From the NCBI GenBank assembly GCA_009703975.1, contig WLFB01000115.1, forward strand, positions 1 to 5,016: a DNA stretch of 5,016 nt, given 5' to 3'. Positions 1 to 4,567 of the stretch are shown here, in pieces; within the stretch, counting starts at the first letter, position 1, and each line of letters begins with the position of its first letter. This DNA comes from Actinomycetota bacterium (GTDB taxonomy: Bacteria; Actinomycetota; Acidimicrobiia; Acidimicrobiales; Ilumatobacteraceae). Both the position numbers and the translations under genes were made by a program. Under the pieces are notes generated by a model. It was not told the DNA's origin. It did no database searches and saw only the letters and a list, made by a program, of their open reading frames with translations.

Positions 1-309
1 CAAACGCTTGAGTTTATAAAATCTCACATCCCTGAACCACGCACAATACCGTTATGTGGAAACTCAATTGGCACTGACCGCAGATTCTTGGCGAAATATT
101 TGCCAGAGATTGAAAATCATCTGCACTATCGCAGCGTTGATGTTTCAACAATTAAGGAACTTGTCAAGCGCTGGTACCCAGGGCTCGAAATAACTCGACC
201 GACAAAAGCTGGCGCACATCGAGCACTAGACGATGTGCAAGAAAGTATTCGCGAATTAAAGTTTTATCGCGAAAGTGTTTTCACCGAGATGACAATCACT
301 CAAAAATAA
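1..309 (+). CDS. orn: Oligoribonuclease (DEDDh 3'-5' exonuclease), C-terminal part; 5' end outside the window
   Basis: Frame 1 is open from the first base to TAA at 307-309, giving 102 residues. Orn degrades 2-5 nt RNA fragments, including the linear dinucleotide pGpG from c-di-GMP breakdown, to mononucleotides in the cytoplasm. Visible are the family block [20 protein letters not shown], carrying the Exo II aspartate; the core [15 protein letters not shown]; and the terminal [11 protein letters not shown], whose His and Asp form the Exo III active-site motif of DEDDh enzymes. The Exo I Asp-x-Glu motif must lie upstream of the window. The sequence closely follows the well-known E. coli Orn layout and has the usual C-terminal end plus a short tail. 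A TTG at 88 could be mistaken for a start, but homology runs unbroken upstream to base 1. The last 14 bases overlap the 3' end of the convergent thioesterase gene, and no intrinsic terminator is seen between them. Confidence 0.95.
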   Translation, partial: QTLEFIKSHIPEPRTIPLCGNSIGTDRRFLAKYLPEIENHLHYRSVDVSTIKELVKRWYPGLEITRPTKAGAHRALDDVQESIRELKFYRESVFTEMTITQK

Positions 310-1063
310 CTTCAGTAACAGCGGCTACCTCGCCATCATCAAGCACGTGTCGTAAAATAATTCGACCCTGTAAATTTTGCGTGACAATTTGCACTTTGTC
401 ACCTGGATCAATTGCTCCATGATGTTCAACTGTTGCCCGTAAGGGTGCGCGCTTGCCAGAATTAGCACCAAGATATTCTTCGAGCACTTCCCAATATGCA
501 GCATTGTTCAAATGACCAACTGCGTCCATGTCGCTAAACCGAATCGGCCAGTCTTGTGAGGTCGCGTTGTTGCTCGTTAAATCTGGCAAATTTCTGCCAA
601 TTTCTAGTCGCGATGAGATCTTTCTACCATTTGTGGCCGAAGATAACAGCTCGGTCATTTCTTTTGACAATGCAACAGGCTTCATCGTTTTGAAATCAAC
701 TCGAACCCACAGCGCGGCGGTCTCAATAACGACTTCACCAGCACACTTGATCTGTGTGCGCCGCTCAGCCCAGTGCGAGCCCAATGCACCACACCAAGTT
801 GTTAAGGAAATTTCGTCTAAATACTTTGGAAACGCAGTGACCCACATTTGTGTTCTTCGCACAACCCACGAATGTGGCTCGCTGTAGTTTCCATCAAGCG
901 AATCATCCGTCGCAATGTCTTGCAAATACCGGGCAACGGCATCAAGACGAACACGACCTTTGGGTGTGACATCACCAAGTCGCACTTTACGAGATGTCGA
1001 AAACTTACGACCAGATTGCGCAATCGGGCTCGGCGAAGTCGCTGATTGATTGGCATCTGACAT
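296..1063 (-). CDS. Acyl-ACP thioesterase (FatA/FatB-like, double hotdog)
   Basis: This 255-residue protein reads from ATG at 1063-1061 to TGA at 298-296. The family hydrolyses acyl-ACP to release free fatty acids in the cytoplasm. The N-terminal hotdog starts around residue 20 ([20 protein letters not shown], then LQDIATDD) and includes [10 protein letters not shown] (66-75). The second hotdog starts around residue 172 with the family signature [20 protein letters not shown] (175-194) and ends in [16 protein letters not shown]. About 20 polar N-terminal residues precede the fold, with no signal peptide. In plant FatB enzymes the signature has Asp-x-Asn-x-His; here Asp180 and His184 are kept but the middle position is Val182, a variation that may be ordinary in bacterial members. 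A weak Shine-Dalgarno-like AGGG lies about 9 bases before the start. Its 3' end overlaps orn tail-to-tail, and it diverges from whiB7 across a shared intergenic region. Family assignment is firm; acyl chain preference cannot be read from sequence. Confidence 0.88.
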   Translation of the reverse strand: MSDANQSATSPSPIAQSGRKFSTSRKVRLGDVTPKGRVRLDAVARYLQDIATDDSLDGNYSEPHSWVVRRTQMWVTAFPKYLDEISLTTWCGALGSHWAERRTQIKCAGEVVIETAALWVRVDFKTMKPVALSKEMTELLSSATNGRKISSRLEIGRNLPDLTSNNATSQDWPIRFSDMDAVGHLNNAAYWEVLEEYLGANSGKRAPLRATVEHHGAIDPGDKVQIVTQNLQGRIILRHVLDDGEVAAVTEVIFE

Positions 1064-1111
1064 GATAAAACCCTAGCCAGTATTGGGTCTGATGGGCTTT
1101 TTGTGATTACG

Positions 1112-1152
1112 AAATTAAATCGCTTGGAATTTCAGAGAAATTATGGTTTCAT
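1112..1152 (+). promoter_or_regulatory. Candidate whiB7 promoter with adjacent AT-rich box
   Basis: An AT-only stretch AAATTAAAT (1112-1120) lies three bases upstream of a possible -35 TTGGAA (1124-1129). A possible -10 TTTCAT (1147-1152) follows at 17-base spacing. WhiB7 is known in mycobacteria to act with the primary sigma factor at promoters having an AT-rich element just upstream of the -35, bound by its AT-hook, and to activate its own gene. The arrangement fits, but the -10 match is poor. TATGGT (1142-1147) is an alternative -10 without a well-spaced -35. If correct, transcription would begin near 1159-1162, giving a leader of about 315 bases. The divergent thioesterase promoter must also lie in 1064-1160; I could not place it. 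Confidence 0.33.
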
Positions 1153-1161
1153 AGATACCTG

Positions 1162-1335
1162 ATGTTCGCAAAAGTTTCACACCCATTGGTAGTTGCCTCA
1201 ATGCGATCATTTGACGCGCGCACGATTAAATCCGTGCGCATAGCCAGCAAACCTCGCTGGTTTAGCACGGCGAAAAGTTTCGTTGATTATTCAACCAAAC
1301 AGCCAACCCGACATCTCGGGATGCATCTGACGTAA
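1162..1335 (+). CDS. Candidate upstream ORF (leader peptide, up to 57 aa) of whiB7
   Basis: ATG at 1162 opens a frame with 57 sense codons, ending at TAA 1333-1335, 26 bases before the terminator stem. A second in-frame ATG at 1201 would give 44 residues. No good Shine-Dalgarno precedes either. Because the candidate promoter would place the transcript start almost on ATG 1162, leaderless initiation, common in actinobacteria, is possible. The peptide is basic (many Lys and Arg), resembles no family I know, and its DNA is crowded with hairpins. Its last codons include the segment complementary to the terminator arm, as expected if ribosome position controls attenuation. A 57-codon open frame can occur by chance, so coding status is uncertain. 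A much shorter alternative starting at 1143 (ATG GTT TCA TAG) is also present. Confidence 0.4.
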   Translation: MFAKVSHPLVVASMRSFDARTIKSVRIASKPRWFSTAKSFVDYSTKQPTRHLGMHLT

Positions 1336-1350
1336 AAGATTTCACGTCGG
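1218..1350 (+). repeat. Chain of five leader hairpins
   Basis: There are five inverted repeats in a row. H1 is GCGCACG (1218-1224) with CGTGCGC (1233-1239), 7 bp. H2 is CCAGC (1244-1248) with GCTGG (1256-1260). H3 is GTTT-C-GTTGA (1277-1286) with TCAAC-C-AAAC (1291-1300), 9 bp around one C/C mismatch and a TTAT loop. H4 is CCCGA (1307-1311) with TCGGG (1316-1320) and a CATC loop. H5 is CTGACGT (1327-1333) with ACGTCGG (1344-1350), 7 bp with one T-G pair, and it takes in the first base of the upstream ORF's stop codon. Gaps between them are 4-16 bases. Together with the terminator they make an almost continuous hairpin series. Individual stems are short, so their stability in vivo is uncertain. 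Confidence 0.55.
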
Positions 1351-1373
1351 AGAAATCCACGAGACCGTCGGGT
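1306..1373 (+). promoter_or_regulatory. Candidate antiterminator pairing
   Basis: ACCCGAC (1306-1312) is the exact reverse complement of GTCGGGT (1367-1373), the loop-proximal 7 bases of the terminator's 5' arm. Formation of this helix would prevent the terminator. The same upstream strand can instead pair locally in hairpin H4 (1307-1311 with 1316-1320), so it has two mutually exclusive partners, as in classical attenuators. It falls at codons 49-51 of the upstream ORF, where a translating ribosome could mask it. This is inferred from complementarity alone. Confidence 0.45.
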
Positions 1374-1399
1374 GAAAACCCGGCGGTCTTTTTGTTTTT
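1362..1399 (+). terminator. Strong intrinsic terminator upstream of whiB7 (attenuator)
   Basis: The stem runs 1362-1373 with 1378-1389: twelve pairs including one T-G wobble, mostly G-C, closed by a GAAA (GNRA) tetraloop at 1374-1377. The T tract is TTTTT, G, TTTTT (1389-1399). No complete gene on this strand ends just upstream apart from the candidate upstream ORF, and whiB7 begins 78 bases after the tract. It therefore most likely acts as a conditional terminator inside the whiB7 leader. Confidence 0.9.
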
Positions 1400-1463
1400 C
1401 CGGCGTGAAGCTATTCAACTAGCTAAACAACAAAACAGGCAATAAAGCAATAACCAACGAATG

Positions 1464-1469
1464 AAAGGA
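1464..1469 (+). promoter_or_regulatory. Shine-Dalgarno of whiB7
   Basis: AAAGGA lies seven bases before ATG 1477 in a C/A-rich, little-structured stretch. It is the clearest ribosome binding site in the window and fixes the whiB7 start. Confidence 0.75.
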
Positions 1470-1476
1470 ACAGATA

Positions 1477-1851
1477 ATGACATTATTAGAAACACAGTTC
1501 ACACAAAACGAAATTGGCGAAAGTTTCAAATTTGCGATTGACGATAAACCGCAATTTGTGCTGTCGGCAATGCGTTGCAACGACGGCAACGGAACTTTGT
1601 CTTATTTGTTTTTTTCGGATGAATTCGTTGATGTTGCGCGAGCCAAGGCGATCTGTGCAAAGTGTTCAACTAAGGACGAATGCCTTACAGGAGCACTTGC
1701 ACGCAATGAGCCATGGGGTGTTTGGGGTGGCGAACTTATTGAAGAAGGTCGTATTCGCACAACAAAGCGTCCACGAGGTCGACCAGTTACTAAGCCTCAT
1801 ACGGTATTAACAATCAGAGAGGTACCGCTGCCCTCACACTGGGTTGCGTAA
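1477..1851 (+). CDS. whiB7: WhiB7-type redox-sensitive transcriptional regulator
   Basis: This 124-residue protein reads from ATG 1477, with a good Shine-Dalgarno. The four [4Fe-4S] ligands are Cys34, Cys60, Cys63 and Cys69, in the WhiB spacing C-x(n)-C-x2-C-x5-C. NEPWGVWGGEL (78-88) contains the G-V-W-G-G turn that contacts sigma factor region 4. A KRPRGRP AT-hook (97-103) follows, the mark separating WhiB7 from other WhiB paralogues. From memory, M. tuberculosis WhiB7 shares EPWGVWGGE followed a dozen residues later by KRPRGRP. Known WhiB7/WblC proteins bind the primary sigma factor and activate intrinsic antibiotic-resistance genes under translation stress. Compared with the mycobacterial protein it has a longer N-terminal region before Cys34 and about 21 residues after the AT-hook ending SHWVA. 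The leader suggests attenuation plus autoactivation. Its resistance targets are not in this window. Confidence 0.88.
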   Translation: MTLLETQFTQNEIGESFKFAIDDKPQFVLSAMRCNDGNGTLSYLFFSDEFVDVARAKAICAKCSTKDECLTGALARNEPWGVWGGELIEEGRIRTTKRPRGRPVTKPHTVLTIREVPLPSHWVA

Positions 1852-1868
1852 CCGCCAATATCCATGTC

Positions 1869-1918
1869 TTCTTGCGGGTTCAATCGCAGTCGCTAGCCTG
1901 CTTTCGTGCCCGCAAGAA
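1869..1918 (+). repeat. 10-bp perfect inverted repeat between whiB7 and the TlpA gene
   Basis: TTCTTGCGGG (1869-1878) is exactly reverse-complementary to CCCGCAAGAA (1909-1918), separated by 30 bases that hold a small internal GCAG/CTGC pairing. A further T-G pair is possible inside. No T tract follows, so it is not an ordinary terminator. It could be an RNA hairpin moderating read-through or translation of the next gene (its 3' arm ends 11 bases before ATG 1930 and covers codons of the GTG 1906 start), or a processing site. Function unknown. Confidence 0.6.
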
Positions 1919-2481
1919 CACGAGCTTTAATGAAGATGTTTATTACTTCTGGAGTTCTATTGGTTGCCGTGCTTGTCGTGAGTCTTATTAATCGCGATAG
2001 CGCTGTTACATATGAATTATCCAATGATGTCTCAAATTCAAGTAGCGGCATCGCGAAAAACACCGACAACAGAGGCTCACAACTAGCCGAAGTTGAGTTG
2101 CTAACGGTTTCGGGTGAAACTATTTCAACTAGATCTCTAATTGGTGCACCAACGATAATCAACATCTGGTATTCAACTTGCGAACCTTGTCGACGAGAGC
2201 TTCCGGTTTTGGCGCAAGGTGCTTTGAAATCCGGTGAAAAGATTCGTTTCATCGGCATCAATATTAAGGATTCTGCAAAAGTCGCCTCCGAATTTGCCGC
2301 TGACTACGGCGTTAAATTCGAGATCTTTCTTGACGCAAATGGCGCATTTATAAGTGCAAGTGGCGTCAGTACTGCCCCTATGACCTTGGCAGTCAACGCT
2401 CAGGGTCTGATTATTAATCAAATCGCTGGCGAACTAAGTACCGCCAAGTTAGACGAACTCGTTTCTGGGTTGTTGAAATGA
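1906..2481 (+). CDS. TlpA/ResA-like membrane-anchored thioredoxin-fold protein
   Basis: Reading from GTG 1906 gives 191 residues. ATG 1930 (183 residues) is an equally plausible start; neither has a strong Shine-Dalgarno, and an in-frame TAG at 1894 limits the 5' end. A hydrophobic segment (about 12-28) anchors the protein, followed by a polar, Ser/Asn-rich linker to about residue 58. The thioredoxin-like domain follows: NIWYSTCEPCRRELP (86-100) with redox Cys92 and Cys95, then IRFIGINIKD (113-122), and STAPMT (155-160) with the cis-proline at 158. Family members reduce or exchange extracytoplasmic disulfides, for example in cytochrome c maturation. The usual Trp before the first Cys (WCxxC) is Thr here. 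The stop overlaps the ccdA start by ATGA, and CcdA is the standard electron donor for such proteins. Whether its client is a cytochrome or another protein cannot be told. Confidence 0.87.
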   Translation: MPARTRALMKMFITSGVLLVAVLVVSLINRDSAVTYELSNDVSNSSSGIAKNTDNRGSQLAEVELLTVSGETISTRSLIGAPTIINIWYSTCEPCRRELPVLAQGALKSGEKIRFIGINIKDSAKVASEFAADYGVKFEIFLDANGAFISASGVSTAPMTLAVNAQGLIINQIAGELSTAKLDELVSGLLK

Positions 2482-3323
2482 TTTTTGCTATTGAAGGCAA
2501 CTTTGCATACTCATTTATCTTGGGTGTATTGGCAGCCGTCAACCCTTGTGGGTTTGTGTTGTTACCAACTTATTTGATTTTCTTCTTGGGTACTCGCGAA
2601 GAAACTGAATTGACCACAAGTGAACGAATGCGACGCGCACTGGTCGTTAGCTCAGGAATCTCAATTGGCTTTCTCGCAATATTTTTCGTTATCGGCGTAA
2701 TCTCTCGATTGTTTACACAATGGATTGAATTGAACGCGAAATATGCATCACTGGCGATCGGCATAGTTCTAGTTATAGGCGGTGCACGCATGCTGACTGG
2801 CTGGACACCCAAATTTGCTCTACCCCAAATCGGTGGTGTGCAAACAAAAACTTTTCGAGCGACAGTAATTTATGGCGTGGCCTACGCCATTGCGTCAATC
2901 GGCTGCACGATTGGTTTTTTAACGACAGCAGTGTTTGGCTCGATTGCTCTACACGGTTTCATTTCTGGAGTTTTCAGTATCTTGCTATACGGGTTGGGCA
3001 TGGCGATGCTTGTTACAGCACTGACCGTGAGTTTGGCGTTCGCGAAAACTGGCATCGTGACAATGATTAAGAATCGTCTACATATTGTTCAACGTCTTGG
3101 TGCAATTTTCGTAACTATAACCGGCATCTATTTGGTGCTCTATTGGTATGCGGCAATTAGCGAAGAAAGATCTACAAGTTTTGTCACCCGAATCGAGCGT
3201 TGGCAAACAAGCGTTGCGTCGTTCTTTCAACAACAAGGTGCTTATCGCTTGGCAATTGTGTTGACACTCATCGTCACCGTGGCAATAGTCGTAAGTCGGC
3301 GCAAGACACGCGTGCTCTCATGA
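2478..3323 (+). CDS. ccdA: CcdA/DsbD-type transmembrane thiol-disulfide electron carrier
   Basis: This 281-residue polytopic membrane protein starts at ATG 2478, inside the stop of the preceding gene (ATGA), suggesting translational coupling. CcdA passes electrons from cytoplasmic thioredoxin across the membrane to extracytoplasmic thioredoxin-like proteins. The redox pair is Cys24 in AAVNPCGFVLLP (TM1) and Cys143 in SIGCTIGFLTT (TM4), the expected positions. Hydrophobic segments by eye are about 10-38, 55-77, 88-105, 127-150, 158-188, 204-225 and 257-273. Canonical CcdA has six, so the last, after a soluble stretch (226-256), is an extra C-terminal helix ending in a basic tail SRRKTRVLS. Its partner is the TlpA-like protein directly upstream. 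Its stop in turn overlaps the next gene by ATGA. Confidence 0.9.
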   Translation: MIFAIEGNFAYSFILGVLAAVNPCGFVLLPTYLIFFLGTREETELTTSERMRRALVVSSGISIGFLAIFFVIGVISRLFTQWIELNAKYASLAIGIVLVIGGARMLTGWTPKFALPQIGGVQTKTFRATVIYGVAYAIASIGCTIGFLTTAVFGSIALHGFISGVFSILLYGLGMAMLVTALTVSLAFAKTGIVTMIKNRLHIVQRLGAIFVTITGIYLVLYWYAAISEERSTSFVTRIERWQTSVASFFQQQGAYRLAIVLTLIVTVAIVVSRRKTRVLS

Positions 3324-3925
3324 TGTTCGCCAAGTTGCTGGCTCACCCAGATGTACAAGAAGTAGTTGAGTTGCGAGGCAAATTTGGCTTCATGGCCTAT
3401 CACGGTGGTGGATTAGAACATCTCACCGATGTCATCGCTCAAAAGTCTGCGGAGCAATCAAACTCGTCGTATTACGGTGTGCACCAGCCTCGCGGTTTGA
3501 AGTGGCATGTGCCATCTCACGAAATTTCTCCGAATTTTTCAACTTCGTTGCAAAGTTTCATTAATCATGTTGACATCGTCGTCACAATTCACGGCTTTGG
3601 TCGAGAAGGATTTTTCACATCACTTCTTTTAGGCGGTCGAAATCGACACTTGGCGGGGCACCTCAGCACGCACTTAAAACAGCATCTACCGATGTACGAA
3701 ATCTGTGATGACCTTGAGACTATTCCAGTTGATTTGCGTGGCTTGCATGACGATAATCCTGTGAATCTGCCGCGGTTAGGCGGTGTGCAGATTGAGTTGC
3801 CACCACGCGTTCGTGGAGTTGGCCGATTCTGGAAAGACTGGGTTGGCGATGGTTTGACACCTCACACAGAGTCGCTGATTACAGCGCTTGTTTCTAGTTC
3901 TAAATCTTGGCAGAATCAAAAATAG
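3320..3925 (+). CDS. Poly-gamma-glutamate hydrolase-like zinc amidohydrolase
   Basis: I chose ATG 3320 (201 residues), which overlaps the ccdA stop by ATGA; ATG 3323 follows immediately. The frame is open further upstream, but there it only shadows ccdA. The protein resembles the family of phage and Bacillus poly-gamma-glutamate hydrolases (YjqB-like), with a carboxypeptidase-like zinc fold. Visible motifs are YHGGGLEHLTDVIA (27-40), with likely zinc ligands His28 and Glu33; SSYYGVHQP (49-57); VTIHGFGR (88-95), with His91; LLGGRNR (103-109); NPVNLPRLGGVQIELPPRVR (146-165), with conserved Glu159. There is no signal peptide, so it should be cytoplasmic unless the start is wrong. No poly-glutamate synthesis genes are seen. 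Its natural substrate is therefore unknown; a folate-like or coenzyme gamma-glutamyl tail is one speculation. It abuts the convergent pdxH with no gap and no terminator. Confidence 0.8.
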   Translation: MMFAKLLAHPDVQEVVELRGKFGFMAYHGGGLEHLTDVIAQKSAEQSNSSYYGVHQPRGLKWHVPSHEISPNFSTSLQSFINHVDIVVTIHGFGREGFFTSLLLGGRNRHLAGHLSTHLKQHLPMYEICDDLETIPVDLRGLHDDNPVNLPRLGGVQIELPPRVRGVGRFWKDWVGDGLTPHTESLITALVSSSKSWQNQK

Positions 3926-4567
3926 TCAAGGAGCAAGACGCTCAATTCGCCAGGGCGAATCACTATTTGAGCGCGTGTATACAAAACGATCATGCAAGCG
4001 ACTTGGTCGGCCTTGCCAAAACTCAATCGTCGTCGGCACGATGCACCAGCCACCCCAGGTTTTGGGTCGCGAGATTTGCTTGTCGCCGAATTTTTCACGA
4101 ACTTCAATTAGTCGTGCTTCAATAAAATTTCGGTCTGGGATCACCTGCGATTGCGGCGATGCCCAAGCACCAATTTGAGATTCGCGTGGTCGCGAGGCAA
4201 AGTAGTCATCACTTTGTTGTTCCGAAACTTGCTGTACCGTGCCTCGAACTCGAACCTGTCGGTGTAAGTCAAGCCATGCAAAAACTGCGCTAGCAACTGG
4301 ATTTGCAATTAGTTGCAAACTCTTTGCACTGTCGTAATTCGTGTAGAACACAAAACCATTTTTGTCAACACTGCGTGCAAGAACCACTCGCGAATCTGGC
4401 GCCGAATGTTTATCAATTGTTGAAACAGTCATCGCGTTTGGCTCAGCAACTCCCGCACTCGCTGCTCCTTCATACCAAATATTCCATTGCACAATTGGGT
4501 CAACATCTAAATCAGTGCGCTCTAAACCGGCGGTCTCATATTGCACGCGCCGATCGCGCAAACTCAT
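3926..4567 (-). CDS. pdxH: Pyridoxamine 5'-phosphate oxidase
   Basis: This 213-residue protein, close to the E. coli length of 218, is an FMN enzyme. It oxidises pyridoxamine or pyridoxine 5'-phosphate to pyridoxal 5'-phosphate, in vitamin B6 synthesis and salvage. Motifs in order: MTVSTID (46-52), SRVVLARSVDKNGFVFYTNY (59-78) and SAKSLQL (80-86) of the FMN-binding barrel; RQVRVRGTV (103-111); SRPRESQIGAWAS (125-137); IEFWQGRPSRLHDR (181-194), containing the R-L-H substrate-binding signature; and a C-terminal WRIERLAP that matches the family end. ATG 4567-4565 overlaps the serS stop (ATGA on the - strand) and lacks a Shine-Dalgarno, so it is probably translated by coupling to serS. The last codon abuts the convergent hydrolase gene. 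Beyond the stop only a weak GAGC/GCTC hairpin and a TATTTTT stretch could help termination. Confidence 0.96.
   Translation of the reverse strand: MSLRDRRVQYETAGLERTDLDVDPIVQWNIWYEGAASAGVAEPNAMTVSTIDKHSAPDSRVVLARSVDKNGFVFYTNYDSAKSLQLIANPVASAVFAWLDLHRQVRVRGTVQQVSEQQSDDYFASRPRESQIGAWASPQSQVIPDRNFIEARLIEVREKFGDKQISRPKTWGGWCIVPTTIEFWQGRPSRLHDRFVYTRSNSDSPWRIERLAP

Larger units (their letters stand above)
1160..1476 (+). promoter_or_regulatory. Structured whiB7 leader (probable transcription attenuator)
   Basis: This gene-free stretch before whiB7 is highly organised. In order it holds an upstream ORF (1162-1335), a run of five hairpins (1218-1350), a strong intrinsic terminator (1362-1399), and an A/C-rich, weakly structured segment with one small 5-bp hairpin (1409-1413 with 1420-1424). 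It ends at the Shine-Dalgarno of whiB7. A terminator in front of its own gene is characteristic of attenuation. Known whiB7 and wblC leaders use ribosome stalling on an upstream ORF, under translation-inhibiting antibiotics, to block terminator formation. Sequence complementarity between 1306-1312 and 1367-1373 gives a concrete antiterminator. The layout is seen directly; function is inferred from the family. The 5' boundary is only as good as the promoter guess. Confidence 0.68.

Noticed and set aside
528..1056. Open frames on both strands inside the thioesterase gene (528-887 +, 848-1045 +, 817-1056 -)
   Set aside because: They lie within a gene whose protein has clear family motifs; the alternative translations have no recognisable domain.
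1160..1399. A known housekeeping RNA (RNase P RNA, tmRNA, SRP RNA or 6S RNA) in the leader
   Set aside because: None of their conserved sequence blocks or overall folds is visible, and the position before whiB7 is better explained as a leader.
1874..1890. T-loop-like GGGTTCAATC suggesting a tRNA gene
   Set aside because: The 3' side of a T arm (complement of GCGGG right after the loop) is absent, and no acceptor stem, anticodon or D arm can be built.
3200..3319. Upstream extension of the poly-gamma-glutamate-hydrolase-like protein to 3200
   Set aside because: The extra residues are an out-of-frame reading of ccdA, are compositionally odd, and the ATGA overlap start at 3320 matches the family's N-terminus and the operon pattern.
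3945..3960. Hairpin ATTCGC-CAGG-GCGAAT near the end of pdxH as a terminator for the convergent hydrolase gene
   Set aside because: Six pairs with no T tract on the + strand side; the arms also encode pdxH residues near WRIE. It may be incidental.
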